From Sinorhizobium shofinae (GTDB lineage: Bacteria > Pseudomonadota > Alphaproteobacteria > Rhizobiales > Rhizobiaceae), in assembly GCA_001704765.1 (NCBI GenBank), contig MBFK01000108.1, positions 1 to 52,991 on the forward strand: a stretch of 52,991 bases of DNA. The letters are read 5' to 3'. A program made the position numbers and the translations under genes. A model generated the notes under the pieces. That model was given only the letters and a program-made list of their open reading frames with translations, was not told the origin of the DNA and did not search any database. Positions 18,197 to 26,060 of this stretch are shown piece after piece. Positions within the stretch are counted from its first letter, which is position 1; each line of letters begins with the position of its first letter.

Positions 18197-18481
18197 TTGA
18201 AAACGCGACACCGCCATCCCGCCCTGCGCCTGTCGTTGGGCGCGCAAATGGCGGCGGTGAAAACCGGCCTTGCTCTTGCCGTGCTGCTCAGTTTCGCCGC
18301 CGAGGCCGCCGGGCCGGTGCCTCTGCGATCGGACGCGCCTCGGCTGATGCCCGACCTCTGGATATTGGTCCACGAACAGGCGGCCTCTCTGCCGCGCGTG
18401 CAGTTGGTCAAAGATGCACTGGTCGACGTGTTGACGCACTTCGAGCAGCATTCTTCTGGCGGCGCATACGCGCGAGTTTAG
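18197..18481 (+). pseudogene. C-terminal remnant of a LysR-type regulator
   Basis: The frame contains QMAAVKTGLALAVLLSFAAE followed by MPDLWILVHEQAASLPRVQL and VKDALVDVLTHF. This is the typical end of LysR substrate-binding domains (AVKAGLGLAVLP-FLA...DLWLLVH-DLR--PRVRA---FL). No helix-turn-helix or first half of the sensor domain is present upstream, so only the last third of the gene survives. Confidence 0.6.
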
Positions 18482-18690
18482 AAGAGGTCGTTTTCGGTAT
18501 TTACCGGCGCATTGCCAGACCATTGCTAGAATTGTCTGCGATCGTCGCACTGCCCGGCGTCCCGACGGACTTCGAGGCCCGCGATGTCGACGACGGAGCT
18601 TCAGAGGCGCACTCAGCTCTGCTCGAACGGTAAAGCTGGTGAGCAGAGAAAGCCCGGCCGAGGTGACGGAAGCTAGGTAGGTGGCCCAGG
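18482..18690. other. Short region with no gene seen
   Basis: About 210 bases between the LysR remnant and the end of proC. I see no supported gene. Confidence 0.3.
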
Positions 18691-19500
18691 TCACGCTTCC
18701 CTCAGTTGAATTGATCTTTCCTTCGCCGCGGCTACAGCTTCATTTAATAGCGCAAACAGGCCACCATCTTCCCTCATCAGCACATTGAGGGCCGCCGCTG
18801 TGGTGCCATTTGGACTTGTCACCTGCTGTCGAAGAGCAGCCGGCGTCTCGATGCTGTCCAGCGCAAGCTTCGCTGCGCCGTATATCGTTTGCTTCGCGAG
18901 CTGGAGGGCCAAGCCTTCGTCAAGACCCGCCGAATTTGCAGCCACCGCCAGGGCCTCAATAAAATGGAAGAGGTATGCCGGACCTGAGCCTGACACCGCG
19001 GTGACCGCGTCCATCTCTTTCTCGTCCTCGACGAACGCCACTTTGCCGATGGAGGAGAGAAGCTCTGTCGCCAGATTACGGTGGGAGGCGCCCACTCGTT
19101 CGCCCGCGTAGCAAACAGTCATTCCCTCTCCGATTGCAGCCGGTGTGTTCGGCATCGACCGAATGACGGCGAATTCGTTTCCGGTGCGTTCGGCGATGGT
19201 CTGGATGCCGACCCCCGCCGCAACCGAGATGAAGAGGCCTCCGCTCTTGAGAACGAGGGAGTAACGCTCGGCCACCTCGCCGACGGTCTGCGGCTTGGTC
19301 GCGATTACCACGACGTCGGCCTTGTGTCCGGCTGGAAGCGCGTCGGCGCTGGCATAGCTGCCGATGCCAGCGGCTTCGACCCTCGCGCGAAGGGCGTCAT
19401 TCGGTTCGACGACGGCGAAGCTGTACGAAGTGTCCGTCATCCATTTCCGCAGCATCGCGAAACCCATGTTTCCGGCGCCTACGAGAGTAATTTGTACCAT
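18691..19500 (-). CDS. proC: Pyrroline-5-carboxylate reductase
   Basis: A 269-residue ProC. The N-terminal Rossmann motif is LVGAGNMGFAML, and VIRSMPNTPAAIGEGMTV matches the conserved central region. The C-terminal dimer domain carries the family signature (AVSGSGPAYLFHFIEAL, then ALRQQVTSPNGTTAAALNVL). It reduces 1-pyrroline-5-carboxylate to proline with NAD(P)H in the cytoplasm. I chose the ATG at 19500. A GTG nine codons upstream has its purine-rich element directly abutting it. The gene follows etfA on the same strand after ~100 bases. A second, degraded proC copy lies at 23546-23978, so the window has carried two. In this setting it may serve degradation of a proline-like compound as well as proline synthesis. 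Confidence 0.92.
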   Translation of the reverse strand: MVQITLVGAGNMGFAMLRKWMTDTSYSFAVVEPNDALRARVEAAGIGSYASADALPAGHKADVVVIATKPQTVGEVAERYSLVLKSGGLFISVAAGVGIQTIAERTGNEFAVIRSMPNTPAAIGEGMTVCYAGERVGASHRNLATELLSSIGKVAFVEDEKEMDAVTAVSGSGPAYLFHFIEALAVAANSAGLDEGLALQLAKQTIYGAAKLALDSIETPAALRQQVTSPNGTTAAALNVLMREDGGLFALLNEAVAAAKERSIQLREA

Positions 19501-19601
19501 TGCCTGACCTTTCGTGTCTGGCGCCACCTTCCTGGTCGGAGACAGAGAGCTCCATCTCTAGCCGCACAAAAGCGGGTGCCGGTAAGAGATTTAGGGCACG
19601 C

Positions 19602-20546
19602 TCAAAGCGCCTTTTCGAGTTCCGGCAGAACCTCGAAGAGATCGGCGACGAGGCCGTAGTCGGCGACCTGGAAGATCGGCGCCTCCTCGTCCTTGTTGAT
19701 GGCGACGATCACCTTGGAATCCTTCATGCCGGCGAGGTGCTGGATGGCACCGGAGATGCCGCAGGCGATGTAGAGGTCGGGGGCGACCACCTTGCCGGTC
19801 TGGCCGACCTGCCAGTCGTTCGGCGCATAGCCGGCATCGACGGCGGCGCGCGAGGCGCCGACCGCGGCACCGAGCTTGTCGGCGACCGGCAGGATGACTT
19901 GCCTGAACTTCTCCGCCGAGCCGAGCGCCCGGCCGCCGGAGATGATGATCCTCGCCGAGGTCAGTTCCGGCCGGTCGGACGTGGTTTTGTCTTCTGAGAC
20001 AAAGGTGGACAGATCAGAGGAAAGGGCTGCCGTCGCGACTTGTTCGACGGCAGCCGAGTTACCCGCCGGAGCGGGGGGGAAAGAGGCAGTACGCACGGTG
20101 ATGACCCGCTTGGCTTCGCTCGTCTGCACCGTCTGGATGGCGTTGCCGGCATAGATCGGCCGCTTGAAGGTATCGGGCGCAATCACCTCGATGATCTCCG
20201 AGACCTGGGCGACATCGATGAGCGCGGCCACCCGCGGCATGACGTTCTTGCCGACCGAGGTGGCGGCGGCGATCAGCGTGTCGTAAGCGCCGGCCAGCGA
20301 GACGATCAGGGCGGCCAGCGGTTCGGCGAGGTTGTTGGCAAGCGAGGCATCGTCGGCGACCAGCACCTTGGCAACGCCGGCAAGCTTGGCGGCTTGCTCG
20401 GCAATCGCCTTGACGTTGGCGCCGGCGACGAGAACATGCACCTCGCTTCCAGTCCCACTGGCAATCTTGGTGGCCGCCGTCAGTGCCTTCGCCGTCTGGT
20501 CGGAAAGGTGGTTTTGGTCGTGGTCAGCCAGAAGCAGAATGGCCAT
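19602..20546 (-). CDS. etfA: Electron transfer flavoprotein alpha subunit
   Basis: A 314-residue EtfA/FixB-type protein. The C-terminal FAD-binding domain contains [40 protein letters not shown] and [17 protein letters not shown], all canonical. With the beta subunit it accepts electrons from FAD dehydrogenases and passes them to ETF-quinone oxidoreductase. It follows etfB on the same strand, 24 bases apart, as usual. No ETF-quinone oxidoreductase gene is in the window. Possible local electron donors are the GMC oxidoreductase upstream or DAO-type enzymes elsewhere in the window, which is inference from proximity only. Confidence 0.95.
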   Translation of the reverse strand: MAILLLADHDQNHLSDQTAKALTAATKIASGTGSEVHVLVAGANVKAIAEQAAKLAGVAKVLVADDASLANNLAEPLAALIVSLAGAYDTLIAAATSVGKNVMPRVAALIDVAQVSEIIEVIAPDTFKRPIYAGNAIQTVQTSEAKRVITVRTASFPPAPAGNSAAVEQVATAALSSDLSTFVSEDKTTSDRPELTSARIIISGGRALGSAEKFRQVILPVADKLGAAVGASRAAVDAGYAPNDWQVGQTGKVVAPDLYIACGISGAIQHLAGMKDSKVIVAINKDEEAPIFQVADYGLVADLFEVLPELEKAL

Positions 20547-20570
20547 GATGAGATCTCCCTTTCCTAAACT

Positions 20571-21320
20571 TTAAAGCACGCCGGCTTCGGTCTTGAGCTT
20601 CTCGACGAGCTCGGCGACCGACTTGACCTTGATGCCGGCCTTGCGGCCCGACGGCTCCTCGGTCTTCAACACCTTCAGCCGCGCCGCCGTGTCGACGCCG
20701 AAATCGGCCGGGCTCTTCTTGTCGAGCGGCTTCTTCTTCGCCTTCATGATGTTCGGCAGCGAGGCATAGCGCGGCTCATTCAATCTGAGATCGGTGGTGA
20801 CCACCGCCGGCAGCTTCAATTCGACCGTCTGCAGGCCGCCGTCGACCTCGCGGGTCACCGTCGCGCTTTTCTCACCGATCTCGACCTTGGAGGCGAAGGT
20901 GCCCTGGGCCCAGCCGAGCAGTGCCGAGAGCATCTGGCCGGTCTGGTTCGAATCGTCGTCGATCGCCTGCTTGCCGACGATGATCAGCCCCGGCTGTTCG
21001 GCTTCGGCGACTTGCTTGACGATCTTGGCCACAGTGAGCGGCTCGACCTGGTCGTCGGTCTCGACGAGGATCGCCCGGTCGGCGCCCATGGCGAGCGCCG
21101 TCCGCAGCGTCTCCTCGGCTTTGGCCGGACCGATCGACACGACGACCACCTCAGAAGCCTTGCCGGCTTCCTTGAGCCGCAGCGCCTCTTCGACGGAGAT
21201 CTCGTCGAACGGGTTCATCGACATCTTGACGTTGGCAAGCTCGACGCCCGACCCGTCCGCTTTCACCCGGATCTTGACGTTGAAGTCGACGACCCGTTTC
21301 ACAGTAACCAGGATTTTCAT
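20571..21320 (-). CDS. etfB: Electron transfer flavoprotein beta subunit
   Basis: A 249-residue EtfB. Recognisable segments are [20 protein letters not shown] at the N-terminus, [19 protein letters not shown], the AMP/adenine-binding GADRAILVE and the ETF-beta recognition region [20 protein letters not shown], followed by [20 protein letters not shown]. It forms a heterodimer with EtfA. The length and layout are those of the housekeeping type I ETF, not the nitrogen-fixation FixA form. The gene lies 39 bases downstream of the GMC oxidoreductase on the same strand and 24 bases upstream of etfA, so the three likely form an operon. Confidence 0.95.
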   Translation of the reverse strand: MKILVTVKRVVDFNVKIRVKADGSGVELANVKMSMNPFDEISVEEALRLKEAGKASEVVVVSIGPAKAEETLRTALAMGADRAILVETDDQVEPLTVAKIVKQVAEAEQPGLIIVGKQAIDDDSNQTGQMLSALLGWAQGTFASKVEIGEKSATVTREVDGGLQTVELKLPAVVTTDLRLNEPRYASLPNIMKAKKKPLDKKSPADFGVDTAARLKVLKTEEPSGRKAGIKVKSVAELVEKLKTEAGVL

Positions 21321-21359
21321 GAGGATACTCTTCCAGCTATCGAAGTTGGGTTTTGCCCG

Positions 21360-23009
21360 CTATGCCGCTCGGTAAAAGGGGGCATTGGAAGGCGGCAGCG
21401 CGGGCCTGTTGAGAATGCGATCGGAAATTTTCTCGGCCATCATCATGATCGCTGCGCTGAGGTTCGCGGTCACGATCCTGGGCATGATCGACGCATCGAC
21501 GATCCGCATCCGCCTGACAGCCTTCAGGCGCCCTTCGCTGTCGACCACGGCTTCCGGATCAGCGCCCATGCGGCAAGTGCCGGAAGGGTGGTAGGAAGAG
21601 CCGAGGTTGGCTCGAACGAACCTCTCGATGTCGGCATCACTCTGCACGTCCGGTCCAGGTGTCAGTTCCTTGCCTCGGAATCTTTCCCAAGCCGGCTGGT
21701 GGATCATCCGGCGGGCAAGGCGCACGCCATCGATGAGGTCCTTCACGTCCCGACGCGACTCGAGGTGATTGAAGACGATCGACGGAGCATCCGCGGGATT
21801 AACAGACCGAAGCTTTACAGCCCCACGGCTCTCCGGCCGCGACAGGTCCATCCAGAACTGGAAGCCGGGAATGGCGACGAGCTTTCCATTTTTGACGTAG
21901 CGGGTGAGCGGCAGGAATTCGAACTGGATGTTCGGGAATGTGACATCATCGCGGCTGCGCAGGAACGCGCCGGTCTCGAAGAAATTCGTGGTGCCGAGCC
22001 CCTTTTTTCGGACCGCCCAATCGATTGCGAGCTTCGCTTGCCCGAACGCATTGAGTTCGGAGACGAGGGAGTCCTCGTAATTCGCCGCATATTGAAGGTT
22101 GACGCCGGGATGGTTCTCGAGATTGCGGCCGACGTCGCGCACATGGGCCTTTAGCTCGATGCCGTGTTGGTGAAGCTCGTCGGCATCGCCGACGCCCGAA
22201 ATCATGAGCAATTGCGGCGTGTTGAAAGCCCCGGCGCAGAGGATGACCTCGCGCTCGCAGGCGACGGTACGGCGGCTTCCGTTGCGGGAAATTTCTATTC
22301 CGACCGCGGCTCCATTCTCGATGACCACCTTGTGGACGAGTGTGTTGGAGAGGATTTCGAGATTTTCACGCGGGCCGGCAGCCTGCAGGTATCCGCGCGC
22401 CGAACTCCAGCGAACACCCTTGTGAATGAACGCTTGCGCGACGTGAAGCCCTTCCTGCTTGTAACCATTGTGATCGGGGGTGACGCTAAAACCTGCCTGC
22501 TCGCCGCCGCGCAAGAAGGCGTCGTAAAGCTTGTGTTCGGCCTTGCAGCGGCTGATGTGCATTGGGCCGTCGCCGCCGCGCCAGTCGTCAGCGCCGCCTG
22601 CGAAGGTTTCCATCCTGCGAAAGTAGGGAAGGCAATGCGCATAGTCCCACTCCGGCAGCCCCTGGTCTGCCCAGCCGTCGAAATCCATGGGATTGCCGCG
22701 GTTATAAATCATCGCGTTGATCGACGATGACCCGCCGATGACCCGGCCGCGTTTTTCGTCGAGCGTGCGCCCACCAAGATGAGGTTCGGGTCCTGACTGG
22801 TATCCCCAGCCGAGCTTCTTGCTCTGATAGGCAAATGGCAACGCTGCAGGCATCGATATAATCGGGCTGCGGTCCGAGCCGCCGGCTTCGACGAGCAAGA
22901 CCTTGATCGAGGGGTCTTCGCTTAGTCGTGACGCGACGATGCATCCTGCCGATCCGGCGCCAACCACGATATAGTCGTACTGCATTCCCAAAGGCTCCCG
23001 AACCTTCAT
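21360..23009 (-). CDS. GMC-family FAD oxidoreductase (choline-dehydrogenase-like)
   Basis: A GMC oxidoreductase of about 549 residues. The FAD motif is YIVVGAGSAGCIVASRLSED, followed by VIGGSSSINAMIYNRGNPMD. Near the C-terminus is the active-site histidine region SSYHPSGTCRMGADPEA. Relatives oxidise alcohols such as choline to aldehydes and pass electrons to the quinone pool or an acceptor protein. Here etfBA follow directly, which raises the possibility that ETF is the acceptor. I chose the ATG at 23009 (GAAGG seven bases upstream). An ATG at 22985 directly before the FAD motif is an alternative. Its promoter region holds a TTTTATACAAT element shared with the 44-46 kb operons. It is divergent from a tautomerase gene. 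Confidence 0.9.
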   Translation of the reverse strand: MKVREPLGMQYDYIVVGAGSAGCIVASRLSEDPSIKVLLVEAGGSDRSPIISMPAALPFAYQSKKLGWGYQSGPEPHLGGRTLDEKRGRVIGGSSSINAMIYNRGNPMDFDGWADQGLPEWDYAHCLPYFRRMETFAGGADDWRGGDGPMHISRCKAEHKLYDAFLRGGEQAGFSVTPDHNGYKQEGLHVAQAFIHKGVRWSSARGYLQAAGPRENLEILSNTLVHKVVIENGAAVGIEISRNGSRRTVACEREVILCAGAFNTPQLLMISGVGDADELHQHGIELKAHVRDVGRNLENHPGVNLQYAANYEDSLVSELNAFGQAKLAIDWAVRKKGLGTTNFFETGAFLRSRDDVTFPNIQFEFLPLTRYVKNGKLVAIPGFQFWMDLSRPESRGAVKLRSVNPADAPSIVFNHLESRRDVKDLIDGVRLARRMIHQPAWERFRGKELTPGPDVQSDADIERFVRANLGSSYHPSGTCRMGADPEAVVDSEGRLKAVRRMRIVDASIMPRIVTANLSAAIMMMAEKISDRILNRPALPPSNAPFYRAA

Positions 23010-23095
23010 CTTACGCCCTTCGCCGTCGATTTTTGACACGGCTTTGGCACGGCGCGCATATCCGTAGGGCGCTTTAATGGATACACATTTACAAG

Positions 23096-23107
23096 ATTGT
23101 ATAAAAC
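23096..23107 (-). promoter_or_regulatory. Putative GntR-type operator between the GMC and tautomerase genes
   Basis: On the minus strand this reads GTTTTATACAAT, identical to the right half of the 33-base elements at 44019 and 45640. It lies between the divergent GMC oxidoreductase and tautomerase genes, directly downstream of a TTGACA (minus strand) that could be a -35 box. The left half-site is not evident here. Confidence 0.45.
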
Positions 23108-23151
23108 TGTCAAGGATTGGGTCGCCCGTTGAAAAGCAAAGGAGGCATCGA

Positions 23152-23340
23152 GTGCCCTGGATCAGAATAGACCTGTCGGAAGGACGCAGTGCAGATCAAA
23201 AGCAAAAGACGGCGGAAGCAATCACCGAAGCAATGGTCAAGCTTTGCGGCTGCACGCCGGAGTCCGTAAGCATCGTCTTCAACGACGTGACTGCGGATAA
23301 TTGGGCCTTCGGCGGCAAGCTGCTATCGCGGCGCGACTGA
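23152..23340 (+). CDS. 4-oxalocrotonate-tautomerase-like protein
   Basis: A 62-residue protein of the 4-OT family. After removal of the initiator from the GTG start at 23152, proline becomes residue 1 (PWIRIDLSEGRSADQKQKTA), as required for the catalytic amino-terminal proline. AAGGAGG precedes the start at good spacing, which settles the start choice. Family members isomerise enols or ketones in the cytoplasm as small oligomers. The residues SVSIVFNDVTADNWAFGGKL match the usual second half. It is divergent from the GMC oxidoreductase gene. The substrate is unknown, but a role in the breakdown pathway of that operon is plausible. Confidence 0.85.
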   Translation: MPWIRIDLSEGRSADQKQKTAEAITEAMVKLCGCTPESVSIVFNDVTADNWAFGGKLLSRRD

Positions 23341-23386
23341 GTCGATATGGCGGGCGGGATTCTTTTGCCTCGATAGGTGGAAGAAA

Positions 23387-23552
23387 ATGCAGACTGGAAG
23401 TGTGACGACGCCTTTTGGGCGGCGGCCGACCACGCTTGGCCCTGTTCACAAGTCAGGTGATGGCCAAGGAAATCAAGCCGGAAAAGTCGGTGGACAAATG
23501 GAAGCTCTATCATGCTCTGTGCGAGGCGCTGCCTCGATCGGTGAGTGTATGA
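23387..23552 (+). pseudogene. repC: 5' remnant of repC (repABC replication initiator), frameshifted
   Basis: The frame starts MQTGSVTTPFGRRPTTL, which is the conserved N-terminus of RepC (MQTG-VTTPFGRRPMTL). After a one-base shift near 23457 it continues MAKEIKPEKSVDKWKLYHAL, then CEALPR. This corresponds to the RepC segment with the conserved DKW and CEARP. The match ends there, with a stop at 23550-23552. Only about 50 of the ~400-450 RepC residues remain, so it cannot be functional. It is good evidence that this DNA was once part of, or recombined with, a repABC plasmid of a rhizobium-like host. Confidence 0.75.
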
Positions 23553-23978
23553 TTGTGTGCTGCGGTAAAGCAGATTTGTCGGACGCCCAATCCAGTCTGG
23601 TCGAGGAGTTGGTGTCGTGCATCGGGAAGACGATTTTCGTCGCCGACGAAGAGTTGATGGATGCGGATACGGCCGTTTCCGGTTCGGGGCCGCATATCTG
23701 TTCCATTTGTGGAAGCCCTCGTAGATGCGGAGATCGACGCTGGAATGAGTTCGGACGTCGCTTCCGTTCTCGCGAAACAGACAGTTTACGGTGCGGCAAA
23801 GTTGTTCCTCGAAAGCGACACGAGTCCATCGGATCTCCGCCGCCAGGTAACGAGTCCCAAAGGTACAACCGAAGCAGCCTTGAACGTCCTTATGGACGAC
23901 AGTTCGGGCTTGAAGCCGTTGCTACGAAAGGCGGTCGAAGCTGCCAGAAACCGTTCGCTGGAGTTGCACTCGGGCTGA
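23546..23978 (+). pseudogene. Truncated and frameshifted second proC copy
   Basis: The frame from 23549 reads MIVCCGKADLSDAQSSLVEE and then DADTAVSGSGPH, matching the central part of ProC (GMTVCYAGE...AVSGSGPAYLF). Two one-base losses around 23695-23710 shift the frame. The rest continues as FVEALVDAEIDAGMSSDVAS, LRRQVTSPKGTTEAALNVLM and a typical C-terminus ending at 23978. The NAD(P)H-binding half is missing because it is replaced by the repC remnant. The residues are clearly diverged from the intact proC at 18691-19500, so it is not a fresh duplication. Confidence 0.85.
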
Positions 23979-24872
23979 CCGACCTCCGGCCCGTCCTCTA
24001 CCAGAGACAATGGGCTAATGGCATTGCGCTTGCTCCTAAGGAGCGGCGATGACGGAAAAGACCCGGGTTCCAAATAGGTCTGGGCCCGGCCATAGCCCGC
24101 ATGGCTGTCCGGCATGGCACAAGACATTGACATCGTGCGTTCGAGCTCGGGTCTCCTGACCTCAAGGACGCCATTCCGATACGGGAATTGATCTCCACCG
24201 TTCCCTCGAGTTGGACCCATCGTACCCGGAATCCGTCCGGCAGCCTGCCATTCGGTGGGGACGTTCTATATTCATCCCGATGAGCGGGCGCCCTTCATCA
24301 GGGGTCTGGACACCAGTGGCGCTGTGCCGCGCTGGCGGACCTGAACATGTTGCAGAAGCTGACGCACCTGTCGTCCGCGCTGCATTCGACGGGACACCAC
24401 AACATCGAGCCCATGGATGTGAAGGTGAGCCACCGCCTGCTGACCCCCGCGGGGCGGCCGCGCCGCCGATATCCGGCGTCTGTTGAATGGCGCTCGCGAG
24501 CGACGGACCGTCGGACTCCAGCGCCTGCGTTGTTTGACATGGAGGCGGCCATTACGAACGTCGTTGCTGATGACGCCGAAATTGGCTGAGCAATGCCCCA
24601 GCGCGCAGTTGCTTCGGCTCGCATGAACCAATCGGCCGCGGGGGCCTGATCTCTCGATCCTGCAATCGTCTATTCGTTTCTTTTTGCGACGAAATGTACT
24701 GTGCTGTGCAATGTCTGCTTCCATCTGACACGTTTTTGCTGCTGTCTCCTGTGCGAGGATGCAAATCTTTTCTCAACGAACGCGTCACATTGCGACGTTG
24801 AGGACGGCCTGCCCATAAACGACCAAAGACCGGGGAGCCAGATTTCTCAAAGCTTCCACGTTGTTCCGTGTT
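23979..24872. other. Region of ~890 bases with no supported gene
   Basis: Frames on both strands overlap and are Arg- and Pro-rich without domains. One short plus-strand stretch (VGTFYIHPDERAPFIRGLDT, near 24255) looks protein-like and may be another relic. The last 200 bases are AT-richer and contain the upstream element and sigma-54 promoter of the next operon. Confidence 0.4.
24726..24735 (+). promoter_or_regulatory. Putative activator-binding motif upstream of sigma-54 promoter 1
   Basis: TGACACGTTT lies about 140 bases upstream of the sigma-54 promoter at 24873. The identical ten bases occur in the opposite orientation at 31193-31202, upstream of the second sigma-54 promoter. The distance is typical of enhancer sites for sigma-54 activators. 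Assignment as the binding site of the 29044-31068 activator is inference. Confidence 0.4.
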
Positions 24873-24888
24873 TGGCACGCTCCTTGCA
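24873..24888 (+). promoter_or_regulatory. Sigma-54 (-24/-12) promoter of the TIM-barrel/cupin/kinase operon
   Basis: TGGCACGCTCCTTGCA matches the consensus TGGCACG-N4-TTGCA at every fixed position, with the GG and GC doublets correctly spaced. It lies 118 bases upstream of the ATG at 25006. With the sigma-54 activator gene downstream on the opposite strand, it is a strong promoter call. Confidence 0.9.
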
Positions 24889-25005
24889 TTTGGAACTGTT
24901 GAGATGCTCACGGCGGTTTTTCGGCAGGTGACGACCTTTGAGCCACCGCCGGCTTTGTGTCTCAGTGGAACATTTTTAGCCGAGAGTGAAGCCGGAGAAT
25001 CCTTC

Positions 25006-25680
25006 ATGCAATCCCAACTTATCGTGATGCTGACGCAGAACGACGTCACCGTTGAAAACGCAGATGAAGTCTTCGATTCCTGCAAAGACCTGCCGATCAG
25101 ATTCTGGGGTTTCAAAAACGTGGGCATCTCGAAGGAGGACACGCGCACCCTAGTGGATACCATGAAAGCCAACGACAAGGTGACGTTTCTCGAAGTGGTC
25201 ACCTACACGGAAGAATCTTGCCTGGAGAACGCAAAGCTCGCCGTCGAATGCGGTTTCGACTACCTCACGGGCACGCGTTTCTATCCATCGGTTGCCAAGC
25301 TGCTCGAGGGCACTCCTGTCCGGTACTTTCCCTTCGTCGGTGACGTCGACGGCAGCCCCGTGCTCTTGAGAGGCACTCCGAGAGAGATCCTGGACGACTG
25401 CAAGCGGCTTGAACACGCCGGCGTCCACGGATTGGATCTCGTCGCCTATCGGTATGCCGACGGCAATCCCGTCGAACTGGCCAAGAAAGTCGTGGCCTCT
25501 GCGAAAACGGAGGTGATCATCGCGGGAAGCATTTCCAGCGAGGAGCGGCTTGCCGTCGTCAACGAAATCAATCCGTTCGCTTTCACGATGGGTAGTGCCC
25601 TCTTCGACAAGTTTTTTGTCCCGGACGGCGACTTCCGAGAAAACCTCGAGAAAGTCGTCGACCTGATGGACGCGCTCTAA
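25006..25680 (+). CDS. TIM-barrel protein with phosphate-binding-type loops, function unknown
   Basis: A 224-residue protein starting MQSQLIVMLTQNDVTVENAD. The alternating hydrophobic strand/helix pattern suggests a (beta/alpha)8 barrel. Two C-terminal loops, IIAGSISSEER (about residue 174) and FTMGSALFDKFF (about residue 194), resemble the standard phosphate-binding loops of HisA/TrpF/aldolase-type barrels. A phosphorylated substrate is therefore plausible, and a sugar-type kinase gene lies two genes downstream. I chose the ATG at 25006 (GGAG upstream). A longer open frame begins at 24868, before the sigma-54 promoter, and cannot be translated from it. I do not recognise a characterised family. 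It could be an aldolase, isomerase or decarboxylase. Confidence 0.85.
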   Translation: MQSQLIVMLTQNDVTVENADEVFDSCKDLPIRFWGFKNVGISKEDTRTLVDTMKANDKVTFLEVVTYTEESCLENAKLAVECGFDYLTGTRFYPSVAKLLEGTPVRYFPFVGDVDGSPVLLRGTPREILDDCKRLEHAGVHGLDLVAYRYADGNPVELAKKVVASAKTEVIIAGSISSEERLAVVNEINPFAFTMGSALFDKFFVPDGDFRENLEKVVDLMDAL

Positions 25681-25706
25681 CCAACGCTTACTCAAGGAGA
25701 AAACGC

Positions 25707-26033
25707 ATGAACAGCGAAATCAAAAGACCCTCAGACACGAAGATCTTCATGGAAGGACCGGAAGTCTGCCGCCTTTACTACAAGACCGAAAAGTTGACTT
25801 TCGGCTCGTCCCAGCTCAACCCCGGCCAGACCGGCGCGGTCGACAAGGGACATCCGAACTCCCATGAAGTCTTCTTCTGCGTCCGCGGCACCGTGCTCCT
25901 GATGGTCGGAGACAAATATTACGAGATGCATGAGGGCGACGCGGTGCTGGTGCCACCTTCCGAGCCGCATCAGCTGACCAACATGGGTCTGGACGTGGCG
26001 CTCGTCACGTGGAGCCTCGCGCCGAGCGAATGA
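25707..26033 (+). CDS. Cupin-domain protein
   Basis: A 108-residue single-domain cupin. The first motif lies around GHPNSHEVFFCVRGTVLLMV (GxxxxHxxxxxxxxG-like, but with a His-Glu pair in SHEV), and the second is GDAVLVPPSEPHQLTNMG with its metal-ligand-type histidine. Such small cupins act as isomerases, lyases or sugar-binding metal proteins in catabolic operons. The gene is 26 bases downstream of the TIM-barrel gene and 27 bases upstream of the kinase gene, so it is clearly co-transcribed. Its exact reaction cannot be inferred from the sequence. Confidence 0.88.
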   Translation: MNSEIKRPSDTKIFMEGPEVCRLYYKTEKLTFGSSQLNPGQTGAVDKGHPNSHEVFFCVRGTVLLMVGDKYYEMHEGDAVLVPPSEPHQLTNMGLDVALVTWSLAPSE

Positions 26034-26060
26034 TCTAGCCCCAGCCGGGAGGAATAGGAC

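Noticed and set aside
23044..23062. TGGCACGG sequence upstream of the tautomerase gene as a sigma-54 promoter
   Set aside because: No GC doublet at the -12 position, so only the -24 half matches by chance.
24868..25005. A longer N-terminus for the TIM-barrel protein
   Set aside because: The upstream codons overlap the sigma-54 promoter and would lie before the transcription start.
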